The translations under genes and the position numbers were made by a program. A stretch of 64,000 bases of DNA from Trebonia sp963785645. GTDB lineage: Bacteria; Actinomycetota; Actinomycetes; Streptosporangiales; Streptosporangiaceae. The DNA lies in contig CAWAWG010000003.1 of assembly GCA_963785645.1 (NCBI GenBank), forward strand, positions 124,001-188,000, read 5' to 3'. How positions within the stretch are numbered: the first letter of the stretch is position 1; each line of letters opens with the position of its first letter. The notes below the pieces were generated by a model. It saw only the letters and a program-made list of their open reading frames with translations. It ran no database searches and was not told the origin of the DNA. Below are positions 46,267-57,200 of the stretch, one piece after another.

Positions 46267-48239
46267 GTGACAAGCCAGGACCAGGCGGCCAGGACCCCGC
46301 GGCCGGGGGAGGGGCGCCTGCGGCCCGCCGTCTGCGCGGTCTCCTGCGCAGGCCGCGGATCGTGATCCCGGCGCTGGTGCTGCTGCTCGAGCTCATCGCG
46401 TGCTTCGGCGCCCCGCTGCTCGCGCCTTACCAGCCGGAAGAGCCCGACTTCACCGCGACGCTCAGCCTGCCCTCGGCGCGGCACCTGCTGGGAACTGACC
46501 AGCTCGGCCGGGACGTGCTGTCCCGGCTGATGTACGGCGGCGTACCGATGTTCCGGGATATCGCGATCGCGATGCTCCTGACGCTGGTGATAGCGGTCCC
46601 GCTCGGACTGATCGCCGGCCTGAAGCGCGGCCGGGTCGACGCCGCCCTGATGCGGCTGGCCGATGTCGTGATGTCGGTTCCCGGCATCATCTTGCTGCTG
46701 ATCGTGCTGGCGCTGTTCTCGCAGAGCATGACCGCCGTCATGCTCGCGGTCGGTGTGCTGTCGGCTCCCGCGATGATGCGGGTGGTACGGTCGGCTTCGC
46801 TGTCGGTCGGCCGCGAGACCTATGTGGCCGCGGCCCGCGTTTCCGGGCTCGGCGACTGGGGGATCGCCCGGCGGCACATCCTGCCCCGGATCACCGGACT
46901 CATCGTGGTGAACGCGGCCCTGCTGGCCGCCAGCGCCCTGCTCATCGCGGCGGGGCTGAATGCCATCAGCCTCGGCGTGCAGCCTCCCGCGCCGACCTGG
47001 GGGAGCATGATGGCCGACGCCGCCCAGGCGCTGACCCAGGACTGGTGGCTGCTCATCCCGACCGGCGGCATCGTGGCCCTGACGGCGGCGGCGCTCATCG
47101 TCCTCGGCGACGGCGTCCGCGACGCGCTGGCCGAGCGGTGGATGGGCTCGGCGGAGGAGGCCTCGTCTCGGGGCCGCCGGAGGAGGGCCGCGGATGCGCA
47201 CGCGGTCACGTCCACGGCGCCGGCCGCCTCGGGGGAAGCGTGGCTACTCGCAGAACAGGACCCCGTGGTCCGGATGACCGGGGTGACCGTTACCGCGGGC
47301 ACCCCGGCGGGCGAGGTCGAGCTGATCAGCGACGTCAGCCTGACTGTCGGCCGCGGCCGGAGCGTGGGCCTGGTCGGCGAATCCGGCTGCGGTAAGACCG
47401 TCACCGGCCTGGCGCTGCTCGGCATGCTGCCCAACGGAGTGCGCGTTTCCTCGGGGTCGATCGAGATCGACGGTGTCGACATCACCTCGGCCTGCCCGGC
47501 GAAACTGCGGGCGATGCGCGGCGGGACCATCGCGTTCATCTCGCAAGAGCCGATGGTGGCACTCGACCCGCTGTTCACGATCGGCCATCTGCTGCGCGAG
47601 GCGGTGCGGTCGCACCAGCGGTTGAGCCGGCGGGATGCCTCGGTCCGCGCACGGGACCTGCTGGCCCAGGTGCAGATCCCCGACCCCGACCGGGTACTGA
47701 AGCTCCGGCCGTCACAGGTCTCCGGCGGAATGGCGCAGCGCGTCTCGATCGCCGTCGCGCTGGCCGGGCGTCCGCGCATCCTGGTCGCCGACGAGCCGAC
47801 CACCGCCCTCGACGTAACGGTGCAGCGCGAGATCGTGCAGCTGCTCCGCACTATCCAGCAGGAAACGGGGATGGCGCTCCTGATCATCAGCCATGACTGG
47901 GACGTCATCGCGGAAGCGTGCGACGTGGGCCTGGTGATGTACGCGGGCCAGGTAGTGGAGGGCGGTCCGGCCGGGCGCGTGATGGCGGCCCCGATGCACC
48001 CCTACACGCGGAAGCTGCTCGCGGCGAACCCGCGGCTGGCCGCCGTGGGCGAGGAGATTCCGACTATCCCCGGCACGGTACCGCCTCCCGGCCAGTGGCC
48101 GGCGGGCTGCCACTTCGCGGACCGGTGCCCCGACCGGGCTCCCTCGTGCACGGCACAACCGATCCCGCTTACGGAACCCGGTGGCAGCGGCGTTGCCCGC
48201 TGCATCCGGTTGGGCGAGCTACTGGAGGTGTCATCGTGA
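46267..48239 (+). CDS. Fused peptide ABC permease (DppC-like) and ATPase (DppD-like), frameshifted at 5' end
   Basis: Permease part: PALVLLLELIACFGAPLLAP, then SARHLLGTDQLGRDVLSRLM (the OppC/DppC signature), then EAA loop VAAARVSGLGDWGIARRHIL. After an about 30-residue linker comes an ATPase: Walker A GESGCGKTV, signature VSGGMAQRVSIAVAL, Walker B ILVADEPTTALD, then the oligopeptide C-terminal Cys motif (CHFADRCPDRAPSC). One frame covers 46362-48239, so the fusion itself is uninterrupted. AAGGAGG precedes GTG 46267; the first about 25 codons need a one-base correction in the G runs near 46305-46313. Confidence 0.8.
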
Positions 48240-49096
48240 GCACACCCGACGAGCCGTTGCTTGACATCCGGGGCTTGACGGTGAACTACCACCGCCGCGG
48301 CAAGGGCACCGCGGCGATCACCGACGTCTCGCTCGACATCAGGCCGGGCGAAACCGTCGCCCTGGTCGGCGAGTCCGGCTCGGGAAAGTCGACCCTCGGC
48401 CGCGTGGTGCTCGGGCTCACGGGGGCGACCGGCGGCTCGGTCCGCTTCCAGGGCGAGGACATCACCCGGGCGTCCGGAGCCCGGCGAAAGGTACTGAGCA
48501 CGGATATCCAGGCCGTGTTCCAGGACCCCAACGGGTCGTTCAACCCCGCGCTCACCGTGGGGCAGGCCCTGGCCGAGCCGCTGTCGGTCCACACCCGCGA
48601 TGCGCGGGCCATCTCAGCCCGCGTGGCCGAGGTGCTCGACCTGGTGGGACTGCCGGCCGGAGCGGTCGGCCGGTATCCCCGGCAGTTCTCCGGCGGCCAG
48701 CGGCAGCGGATCGGGATCGCCCGCGCCCTGATGATGTCGCCCAAGCTCATCGTGTGCGACGAGCCGGTAAGCGCGCTTGACCTCTCGGTCCAGGCGCAGA
48801 TCCTCAACCTGCTGACGAGGCTGCAACGGGAGACGGGCGTCAGCTACCTGTTCATCTCCCACGATCTCGCGGTTGTCCGCCACGTGGCACAGCGAATCGT
48901 CGTCCTGTACCGCGGTGACGTGGTGGAGAAGGGGGATACGGAGGACGTCTACGCCGATCCCGCGCATGCCTACACCCAGCGGCTGCTGTCCGCGGCCGGG
49001 ATGCGCGAAGCCCCGGGCACCGGCCTCCCAACCACCGGCCTTCCAACCACCGGCCTTCCAACCACGGGCCTCCCAAGCACGGGCCTCGCCCGCTGA
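48236..49096 (+). CDS. Peptide ABC transporter ATP-binding protein, DppF-like
   Basis: 286 residues, start overlapping the previous stop (GTGA) with GGAGG upstream. Walker A GESGSGKST, Q-loop AVFQDPNGSFNP, signature FSGGQRQRIGIARAL, Walker B LIVCDEPVSALDLS, and H-loop LFISHDLAVV. With the fused protein's ATPase it forms the heterodimeric motor of a five-component peptide importer. The C-terminus carries a five-fold TTGLP-type repeat not expected in the family. Confidence 0.85.
   Translation: MSTPDEPLLDIRGLTVNYHRRGKGTAAITDVSLDIRPGETVALVGESGSGKSTLGRVVLGLTGATGGSVRFQGEDITRASGARRKVLSTDIQAVFQDPNGSFNPALTVGQALAEPLSVHTRDARAISARVAEVLDLVGLPAGAVGRYPRQFSGGQRQRIGIARALMMSPKLIVCDEPVSALDLSVQAQILNLLTRLQRETGVSYLFISHDLAVVRHVAQRIVVLYRGDVVEKGDTEDVYADPAHAYTQRLLSAAGMREAPGTGLPTTGLPTTGLPTTGLPSTGLAR
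49019..49084 (+). repeat. 15-base coding tandem repeat
   Basis: Four to five imperfect copies of a 15-base unit (ACCGGCCTTCCAACC type) within the 3' end of the ATPase gene. They encode TGLPT repeats, keep the frame, and end just before the stop. Slippage-prone length variation is likely. Confidence 0.75.
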
Positions 49097-49175
49097 CGGC
49101 CGCGGGTCATCCGTCGCGGATGACCCGCGGACGGCCGCCGGCTGGTCGGATCGTCGGCATGATCGGAGGTGGGCC

Positions 49176-49409
49176 ATGAATCCGGACGAGGCTTACCAGC
49201 AGGCAGAGGCGGCGGTACGGGAGGCCGAGGCCGAGGCCGCGGCGGCCGAACGGGAGGCCGAGCGGTACTCGACCTTCGGGTCGGCGCCTGACGGCGGCGA
49301 CCTGGTCAGCAAGCTGGAGGACCTGGCCCGGCTGCGCGAGTCGGGCGTACTGAGCGCCGCGGAATTCGAGGCGGCCAAGGCCAGGCTGATCGGCGAGTCC
49401 GGCGGTTGA
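49176..49409 (+). CDS. Small SHOCT-domain protein
   Basis: 77 residues from ATG 49176, with GGAGG upstream. Charged Ala/Glu-rich helix first (AEAAVREAEAEAAAAEREAE), then the SHOCT motif LVSKLEDLARLRESGVLSAAEFEAAKARLI. The motif is a short helical hairpin often found at protein ends, probably for oligomerisation; function unknown. Confidence 0.7.
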   Translation: MNPDEAYQQAEAAVREAEAEAAAAEREAERYSTFGSAPDGGDLVSKLEDLARLRESGVLSAAEFEAAKARLIGESGG

Positions 49410-49513
49410 CCCCGGGGGCGGGTGTCACCGCGGCGAGCCGGTTCCCGCCGGGTGATCCGACGTGCCCGGGCCCTAGGACATGGAGCCGGCCAGATCGCGG
49501 GTAGACCGGAAGC

Positions 49514-50308
49514 ATGGCGTCACGTGAACGGCACCCCGAAGCGGCGAGACGGTCCGGATATGAGGGCTCCGGCGGCCGGTACGGCCTGTTGCTCCTGGTC
49601 CTCATCGCGACGTACCTGCTTCCCGCGTTCATTACGGGGGTGCTGGCTGACGACCTCCAGGTCGGCCTGGCCGCCGCGGTGCTGGCCCTCGCGCTGCGCA
49701 CGTCACCGCTGCCGGGCCGGTGGCCGGTGCTTGTCGCCGCCGGAACGGCCGTCGGCTCCGCCGCGGCGATCGGCGCGCTGCTGACCGCGACGTCGGCCGG
49801 GATAGGCCTGGCCGACCTGTGGAAGGCGCTGATGCTCTTGCTGACCGCGGTGCTGATCGTGCGCCGCGTGGTGGCCTGGCCCGCCGTCACCGTGCAGAGC
49901 ATCTACGGGGCGCTCAGCGCCTACCTGGTCACCGGGCTGATGTTCGCGACCAGCTACGCGGCCATGCAGCACCTGGGCGAGACGCCGTTCTTCGCTGACG
50001 GGCAGCCTGCCTCCCTCCAGACGTTCCAGTACTTCAGCTTCACCACGCTGACCACGCTCGGATACGGTGACTTCACCGCGGCCGCTAACGGCGGCCGCGC
50101 CGTCGCCGTCCTGGAAGCGCTGGCCGGCCAGGTGTACCTGGCCACGCTGGTGGCGCGGCTCGTCTCCGCGTACCGCTCCCCGGCCCAGCAGGACAGGCCC
50201 GCGCCCGGCTATTCCCAGGCGCACCGCCGGCCCGTTCCCAGGACCGCTGCCTGCCCACGGTCGCGGCTCACCCGCCTGCCGCGACGGGCCACCCCGCCGG
50301 GGCGATAA
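49514..50308 (+). CDS. Two-pore-loop type potassium channel family protein
   Basis: 264 residues. Four hydrophobic segments precede the pore; the final pair brackets the selectivity filter FSFTTLTTLGYGDFTAA. The GYGD signature means K+ selectivity. The last helix is VAVLEALAGQVYLATLVARL, followed by a basic, Pro-rich cytosolic tail without an RCK domain. Likely an inner-membrane K+ leak or stress channel. Confidence 0.85.
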   Translation: MASRERHPEAARRSGYEGSGGRYGLLLLVLIATYLLPAFITGVLADDLQVGLAAAVLALALRTSPLPGRWPVLVAAGTAVGSAAAIGALLTATSAGIGLADLWKALMLLLTAVLIVRRVVAWPAVTVQSIYGALSAYLVTGLMFATSYAAMQHLGETPFFADGQPASLQTFQYFSFTTLTTLGYGDFTAAANGGRAVAVLEALAGQVYLATLVARLVSAYRSPAQQDRPAPGYSQAHRRPVPRTAACPRSRLTRLPRRATPPGR

Positions 50309-50352
50309 GACGACAGCGGCGTCCGGGCAGCGCGGACCGAGGCCGGCCGCGC

Positions 50353-52797
50353 CTACAGGTAGTCCTTCTTCCGCATCCAGATGAGGGTGGCCCAGCCCCA
50401 GATGGGCGGCAGGTACGAGGTGAACAGGCGCTGGATGAACACCGCGGCGGTAGCGTCGGCCTCGGCGACGCCGGCCGCGGTCAGGCCGAGGATCATGCCC
50501 GCCTCGACCACTCCCATACCGCCGGGCGACGGCGAGACCCCGCCGAGGATTCCGGCCAGGGTGATGACCACGATCAGTACGGGCAGCCGCAGATGGTCAT
50601 CGAACGCGCGCAGCGACACCGACAGGGCCATGATCACGAGCAGTTCCCCGGCGAACGAGCCGCCGATCAGCAGCACCAGCTTGCGCGGCGAACGGGCGAC
50701 CTGGGCGAAGTTTCGCCACACGTCGCGCACCTTGGGCCGCAGCTTCGCGGCGGCCAGCCGGCGCAGCCGGGGCACGGCCAGCGCGAGCCCGGCCACCACG
50801 GACACCGCCACCACGGCGGCCAGGATGATCCAGACCAGCTTCGAATCCCCGCCGGACTGCGGCGCGGCCTCGATATGGACCGATCCCCAGGCGAACGGAA
50901 GGGACACCACGAACAGCACGACGGTGGCGATCCAGCTGGCGGCGGTCATGATGGCGCCGGAGCTCAGGGCGACGGTGGCGTCGTAGCCCTGCTTCTGGAA
51001 GAACCGGACCCGGGTGGCGAACACCGCCGCGGCACCGCCGGCCAGCGCGCTGAAGGAGTTGGCGACCTCCACCGCCACCACCCGGCCGTACGGGAGCGGG
51101 CCGGCCACGCTGCCGACAGCCTCGGCGGCGCCAGCAAAATTGCCCAGCTGGGCCAGGACCAGGGCCGCGATCACCCACAGCCAGTCGGCCCCGATCACGG
51201 TGTCGAACGACCCGGCGACGTCGATGAGCACCCCGATCAGCGCCCAGCCGCCGATCAGCGTGCCGACGATCATGATCAGCGTCGGCCAGCTCACCCGGCG
51301 CGGTTCGGCCAGCGCCGGCACCTCGATCGAGGCGGCCCGGGCGGCCCGCCGGCGCACCTCCTCAAGCAGATCGCGCCGCCCCCGCAGGCTCCGGCCGAGC
51401 AGCGGATCGAGCGCTGGCTTGTGCAGCTGCCGGAGCGCGCTTTCCACCAGCTCCGGTGCGAGGCACCGCGCCGCGGCGGCGGCGGCGCGCTCGGCGCCGA
51501 CCGCCAACGCGGTCGCCGCCATGGCTCCGGCCAGGTCACGATCGGTCTGATCGGCCCGGGCACTCGCCGAGGCGTTGCGGAAGTCCGCCAGCACCATGCG
51601 CTGCGCTACCGGGTCCGCGAGCAGCGCGTCGCCGCTGACGGCACCGTGGGCGATCCGGGCGCCGTGCAGGGTCAGCAGCTGCCGGTACAGGTCATCCAGC
51701 GTGGCGTCGGTGATGCCGGCCGGGTCGGCGTCGGGCAGCGCGGTTCCGGCTGGCAGCCGGCACACCAGCAGCGCGTCCTTGGACGGCCCGGCGGTTGCGG
51801 CCTCGACGACCTCGGGAACCGCCACCCCCGCCCGCTCGGCCCGCAAGGTGAGATAGGCCTGGTGCTCGACCTGCTGCAGCCGGGTGATGGTCAGGCTCGG
51901 CCCGGAGTCCCGGTACAGCAGGAACCGGCCGGCCTTGGTCAGCAGCCGGGCATCGGCTGCGTCGCGGCCGTAAACCTCGATCGCCAGGCGATCGGTCCCG
52001 TCCGACTGGCCGGTCCCGGTGGCCTCGAACTTCGCCACCCCCCAGACCTGCCGGGCCGCCGGACGGACATCGCCGGCGCAGACGCCGAGCTCGGCCAGCA
52101 GCAGCCGCACGTCCCCGGCCGAGGGCAGGCCGAGCGGTGAGCCGAAGACGAGCCGGACCGCCGCCGTCGCCCCCCAGCCGATGGCCAGGCTCCCCAGGAC
52201 GTTCAGCGGCAGCCCGTAGCCCCCGACCGCCGAGGCCAGCGCCGCCAGGGCGATGAAGATCTCGATCAGCCGCTGCACGCTACGCGCCAGGTAGGGCAGC
52301 GCCGCCGTGGCCACCGCCGCGAACAGGGCGACCTGCCAGACCGGGAAGCTCATGGGGTACCCGGCGATCACGATCCCGGCTGGCCGGCCGCCGCGATTGT
52401 CTAGCCCGGCAACCAGCACCCCGCTGAGCGCGGCCGCGCCGGCCGCGCTCAGCCCGATGTCGCGCGCGACATCCCAGCGGCGGGTGACCAGGACCAGTGC
52501 CGCCAAGATGACCGCGACGCCAGCCGACCCGGCCTGGTAGACCACTGTCACCAGCCAGACAATGCTCCGCGGCGGCGGATGGATGACCTGGGCGATGGCC
52601 TGGTCGACGCGGGAGTTGTAGCGGATGACGAGCAGGCAGCACCCCAGGGCAACGGCCGCGGCGGCCAGGCGCACCCCGTCGCTTCCGCGACGGCGCCGCC
52701 GGCCGTCGCCCACCGGGGCGAACAGGGCCGAACGCCATTCGCGGAGGAACTGACGCTCCCCGCCGGACCTCGCGGCCGTGACGAGGGATTCAGTCAT
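50353..52797 (-). CDS. Large membrane protein: LPG-synthase TM (MprF-like flippase) domain with kinase-like middle
   Basis: 814 residues in three parts. N-terminal part: about six membrane helices after a basic start, with a PAP2-like layout. Middle (about residues 235-480) is soluble and kinase-like: AIEVYGRDAADARLLTKAGR, then LLTLHGARIAHGAVSGDAL and MVLADFRNASAS, resembling a catalytic loop and DFG region without the full canonical residues. C-terminal 300 residues form the UPF0104/LPG_synthase_TM domain with GGVSPSPGGMGVVEAGMILG. Probably a lipid flippase or regulator of the envelope; enzymatic kinase activity is doubtful. Confidence 0.75.
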   Translation of the reverse strand: MTESLVTAARSGGERQFLREWRSALFAPVGDGRRRRRGSDGVRLAAAAVALGCCLLVIRYNSRVDQAIAQVIHPPPRSIVWLVTVVYQAGSAGVAVILAALVLVTRRWDVARDIGLSAAGAAALSGVLVAGLDNRGGRPAGIVIAGYPMSFPVWQVALFAAVATAALPYLARSVQRLIEIFIALAALASAVGGYGLPLNVLGSLAIGWGATAAVRLVFGSPLGLPSAGDVRLLLAELGVCAGDVRPAARQVWGVAKFEATGTGQSDGTDRLAIEVYGRDAADARLLTKAGRFLLYRDSGPSLTITRLQQVEHQAYLTLRAERAGVAVPEVVEAATAGPSKDALLVCRLPAGTALPDADPAGITDATLDDLYRQLLTLHGARIAHGAVSGDALLADPVAQRMVLADFRNASASARADQTDRDLAGAMAATALAVGAERAAAAAARCLAPELVESALRQLHKPALDPLLGRSLRGRRDLLEEVRRRAARAASIEVPALAEPRRVSWPTLIMIVGTLIGGWALIGVLIDVAGSFDTVIGADWLWVIAALVLAQLGNFAGAAEAVGSVAGPLPYGRVVAVEVANSFSALAGGAAAVFATRVRFFQKQGYDATVALSSGAIMTAASWIATVVLFVVSLPFAWGSVHIEAAPQSGGDSKLVWIILAAVVAVSVVAGLALAVPRLRRLAAAKLRPKVRDVWRNFAQVARSPRKLVLLIGGSFAGELLVIMALSVSLRAFDDHLRLPVLIVVITLAGILGGVSPSPGGMGVVEAGMILGLTAAGVAEADATAAVFIQRLFTSYLPPIWGWATLIWMRKKDYL

Positions 52798-52815
52798 CTC
52801 GCGGCCGCATGCCGC

Positions 52816-53220
52816 TCAGGCCGCCAGAACCTTGGCCTTCTCTCGTTCGAACTCCTCGGGCGTGATCACTCCCCGGTCCCGCAGGCCGGCCAGCTTGGTC
52901 AGCTGGTCCGCCGAATTCTGCGAGCCCGCGGCCTCCTGGACATAGGAGCGGAATTCCTTGTCCTGCTGCTGCGCCTCCCGCACGGCCCGCTCGTGCATGC
53001 TGCCGCCGCGGACGATCAGGTAGCACAGCACACCGACGAGCGGAATGAAGAGCACGAACAGGAACCACAGCGCCTTGGCGAAGCCAGAAAGATCACGGCT
53101 GCGGAAGATATCGATCATGATCCAGATCAGAATCCAGATCCACAGAACCCAGAGGAAGATCTCGAGGATCGTCCAGAATGCGCCAAGCAGCGGGTAAGAG
53201 TAGGAACTAGCGAGCGGCAT
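52816..53220 (-). CDS. PLDc_N / SHOCT membrane protein
   Basis: 134 residues. Two membrane helices (FWTILEIFLWVLWIWILIWI and ALWFLFVLFIPLVGVLCYLI) separated by DIFRSRDLSGFAKA, the PLDc_N arrangement. It ends in a SHOCT motif LTKLAGLRDRGVITPEEFER. Typical actinobacterial small membrane protein of unknown function. It lies 18 bases downstream of nothing else on its strand except the flippase-like gene, which follows it, so the two may be cotranscribed. Confidence 0.75.
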   Translation of the reverse strand: MPLASSYSYPLLGAFWTILEIFLWVLWIWILIWIMIDIFRSRDLSGFAKALWFLFVLFIPLVGVLCYLIVRGGSMHERAVREAQQQDKEFRSYVQEAAGSQNSADQLTKLAGLRDRGVITPEEFEREKAKVLAA

Positions 53221-53352
53221 GGCATCTCCGTAAACGGGAACGGCGCGTATTGCGCGCCATATTTGGGAGAGTCACACCCCGGCAGTTCCGCCGCATCACC
53301 CACGCCGGGTGATTACCCGGCCGGGCGCCCCGTCGCCGCCAGCAGCCCAGTT

Positions 53353-54261
53353 CTACCGGCATAAGGCGGTGTCGTCGTCACCGGAACGGGCGAGCTGGTC
53401 GTAGGCGGGGGCGAGGAGACCGGCGAGGTCCTGGCCGCGAACCTGGACCGGCGGCGGGTCGGACAGGCGCAGGAGCAGGTCGGGCGGGGCGACGGGGCTG
53501 GGCGGCAGGACGCGCAACCGGGCCTGGCTCAGGCCGGGAGACCAGAAGTCCGCCAGGCAGTCCGCCAGGGGCGGCCCGGTCACCTCGGACAGGGCCGCCA
53601 GGGCGGGGCTGGTCCCCGCGACGCGGTCGTCCGCGTCGCGGGACGGGCCGCGGCCGGGATCGCGGGTGCCCGCGGCCTTACCGCGAAGCGCGGCGAGCAG
53701 CTCGTCGCGCCCCTTGCCGCGCCAGGCGAGCATCTCGAACGGATCGGCGTCGAACGCCTCCGCCAGCACGTAGCAGACCGCGGCCAGGTGCTTGCAGGGC
53801 ATCCCCCAGTCCGGGCAGTTGCAGCTCATTGACAGGTCGCTTGACGACCCGGGGAACAGCGGTGTCCCGCAGTCGCTGAATACCTGCTCGATCTCGGGCG
53901 GCATCTCGCCGGCCAGCAGCCGGGCGCGGAACAGCGCCTGGCCGGCCAGCCGCGACTCGACCTCCCGCCACTGGGCGGCGGTCAGCGGCCGCACGGTGAT
54001 CGACACCTGGTACGGCTGGGGCCGTGAGCCCTGAACCCGCGCGGTGACCTCACCCGTGGCCAGCTTGAACTGGATGACCTGGCCCCGGCGGGCGTACGAG
54101 CGCCCCCGTTCCAGACGGCTGCTCATCCCGTAGGAGTCAAGCACGGCGATGAACCGGCGCGACCACCACTGCTCGCCGATCGCGCCGCGCTTGCTCCTGG
54201 CCTTGATACCGCCCTCGACAGCGATCGGACCCGAGGACTCCCACTCGTACCAGGGGCTCAC
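53353..54261 (-). CDS. SWIM zinc-finger protein
   Basis: 302 residues from GTG 54261 (SPWYEWES start). The SWIM motif MSCNCPDWGMPCKHLAAV (CxC...CxH) lies near residue 155 and should bind zinc and DNA or protein. The N-terminal WWSRRFIAVLDSYGMSSRL and RGRSYARRGQVIQFKLATGE are conserved in SWIM proteins next to SNF2 ATPases. GTGA overlap with the helicase stop implies coupled translation and joint function. Confidence 0.85.
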   Translation of the reverse strand: MSPWYEWESSGPIAVEGGIKARSKRGAIGEQWWSRRFIAVLDSYGMSSRLERGRSYARRGQVIQFKLATGEVTARVQGSRPQPYQVSITVRPLTAAQWREVESRLAGQALFRARLLAGEMPPEIEQVFSDCGTPLFPGSSSDLSMSCNCPDWGMPCKHLAAVCYVLAEAFDADPFEMLAWRGKGRDELLAALRGKAAGTRDPGRGPSRDADDRVAGTSPALAALSEVTGPPLADCLADFWSPGLSQARLRVLPPSPVAPPDLLLRLSDPPPVQVRGQDLAGLLAPAYDQLARSGDDDTALCR

Positions 54262-57200
54262 GCCGACACCGCCTCGGGCGCCAGCGCCAGCACCTCGCGC
54301 AGCGCCGCGGCGGACAGCCCGGTGAGCCAGCTCTCGCCGGTGCCCACGACCTGCTCGGCCAGCGCCTTCTTCTGCTCGATCATGGCGTCGATCCGTTCCT
54401 CCAGCGTGCCCACGCAAACGAACTTGCGAACCTGGACGTCACGGCGCTGGCCGATGCGGAAGGCCCGGTCGGTGGCCTGGTCTTCCACCGCCGGGTTCCA
54501 CCACCGGTCGACATGGATGACGTGGTTCGCCGCGGTCAGGTTGAGACCGGTACCGCCCGCCTTGAGCGACAGCACGAACAGCATCGGCTCGCTCGCCTCC
54601 TGGAACCGGGCGACCATCGCATCCCGCTGCTTCTTAGACGTGCCGCCGTGCAGGAAGAGCACCGGACAGCCGATCCGCGCCGCCAGGTGCGGCTGAAGCA
54701 TCCGGCCGAATTCGGCGTACTGCGTGAAGCACAGCGCCTTGTCGCCGTCGGCGACGATCTCCTCGCCCAGCTCCTCCAGCCGGGCCAGCTTGCCCGATCG
54801 GCCGGGCAGCCGGGAGCCGTCGCCGAGCAGCTGAGCCGGGTGGTTGCAGACCTGCTTGAGCTTGGTCATGGTGGCAAGCACGAGGCCGCGCCGGCTGATG
54901 TCGTCCGACGCGTCCTCGATCCGGGACAGCATGTCGGTGACGGTCGCCGCGTACAGACTGGCCTGCTCCTGAGTCAGGTTGCACCAGACCTTCATCTCCT
55001 GCTTGTCCGGAAGGTCGGAGATGATCGACTTGTCGGTCTTCAGGCGGCGCAGCACGAACGGCCGGGTGATCCTGCGCAGTTCCGCTGCGGCCTCGTCCGA
55101 GCCGTGCCGCTCGATCGGCACCGCGTACCGCTCACGGAACGCCTTCTCCCCGCCGAGCATCCCCGGGTTGGCGAACTCCATGATCGACCACAGGTCCGAC
55201 AGCTGGTTCTCCACCGGCGTGCCGGTCAGCGCGATCCGGGACGCCGCGGGCAGCGCCCGGACCGCCTTCGACTGCCGGCTGAGGTGGTTCTTGATCGCCT
55301 GCGCCTCGTCGACGACCACCCTCGCCCAGGTGACGGCCGACAGCGCCGGCAGGTCGCGCGTCGCGGTCTGGTAGGTGGTGATCACCAGGTCCGACGCGGC
55401 GACCGCCGCCGCGAGTTCGGCGCCGGTCAACCTCTCGGCCCCGTGATGCACGTGCACGGCCAGGTCCGGGGTGAACCGCCCCGCTTCCCGCTGCCAGTTC
55501 CCGACCAGCGACATCGGACAGATCAGCAGCGTTGGACCAGCGGAGTCATCCCGAACGAGGGCGGGTTCCACGCGCTGTGCCCACAGCATCGACAGCAGTT
55601 GGACGGTCTTCCCGAGGCCCATGTCGTCGGCGAGGATCCCGCCCACGCCCACCCGGCCGAGGAACGAAAGCCAGGACAGCCCGCGCTGCTGGTAGGGCCG
55701 GAGCGCGCCGCGGAAGCCGTCCGGTGTCTGCGCCGGTTCCAGCCGCTCGTCCGCGTTGCCGGACAGCAGGTCACCGAGCCATCCCTCGGCGTCTACCTCG
55801 ATCAGCGGAAGATCGTCCGGCATCCGGCCGGTACCGATGACCGCGCCGAGCGTCTCCGCGGCCGTCATGGTGCCGGACTGCCTGCCTTCGATGAACTTCA
55901 GTGCCGCCCGCAGGTGCCGGTCGTCGAGTTCCACCCACTGTCCCCTGATACGGACGAGGGGCACCTTCAGCCGGGCGAGTTCGGCGAGTTCTTCTGGCGT
56001 CAGCACGTCGTCGCCCAGGGCCAGGTCGTACCGGAAGGACACGATGTCCTGCAGGCCGAACTGGCCTTGCCGCGCCGACGCGGCCGAGCCGCCCGATGAC
56101 GACCGGGTGGTCAGCTTCACCCCCAGCCGTGCCCTGCGGGCCCAGTCCGGCATGAGTACGCCGAATCCGCTCGCGGACAGCAGCGGGCCGGTCTCCCGCA
56201 GGAACTCAAGTGCGCCGGCGGTGCCCACCGTGACCTCGGCCGGAGCGGCCTGTCTGAGCGCGTTGTCGAGGGCCGGGAACAACCTGGCGGCCGTGCCGAG
56301 GCCGGCGAGCAGTTCTTCTTCCGGATAACCCGTGTGCCGCGCCATCGCGCGGGTCATCCAGCCGTATCCAGCCCCGGCCCATACGTCCTCGGCGGGCAGC
56401 ATCAGGCTCGGGTCGTCTACCGACTGGAGCGAGAATTCGACCCGCCAGGCATCGGCGGCGTCCCCGCCGTCGAGGACTTCAGTCGCTGTGGCGGCCGGTC
56501 CGGCGTGGGCGAGGACGGCTGCCTCGTCGTCGGCGGCCGGCTCTACCAGCCGGAAGCAGGCGCGGACGGAGCGGTCAGGCAGCGCGGCGCTCGCCAGCCA
56601 GCGCGAGAGCGCGTCCGCCAGGTCCCGTGCCTCGCGCTCGTCCGTCGCGTCCGCCACTTCGACAGCAGGCTGCGGAGCGGTCAGCGCGAGCAGCATCCGT
56701 TCGGATATTCCTATCCGGGCGGGACGGCGGCCTTTGCGCGCCGGCAGCAGGGCACCGGGCAGCCGGGTGCGCACGGATGCGTCGGCGACGGCATCGAGCA
56801 TGTCCGCGAGCAGCGGCCCCGGCGCGGCGGCCGGTGCCCCCGCACCAGCTGGCGCACCCTCGGCAAGCGGCTGCGCGGCGGCGAGAGCGCGGCAGGCCGG
56901 CGGCATCGCGGCGGCGAGCTCGCGGGCGTGGCGGGCGTCGGCCGCGGCGAGCACCGGGCGCCAGCGGGCGGCGTATCCGCCGTCTTCCTCGGCGAGGACG
57001 GGCAGTACCCGGCCGCGCGCCGCGAGGTCATCGGCGAACCGGGCGGCCGCCGCCAGGTAGCCGATCGAGCCGCTGACCACGACATCGCCCGGCGGCAGCT
57101 CAGCGAGCAGCGTGAGCAGCGGCAGGACGGCCACGGTTTCGAAGACGAGCGCGGGCACCCGCCATGCGGCCAGCGCCGGAGCGCGCTCGGCGGCCGAGGC

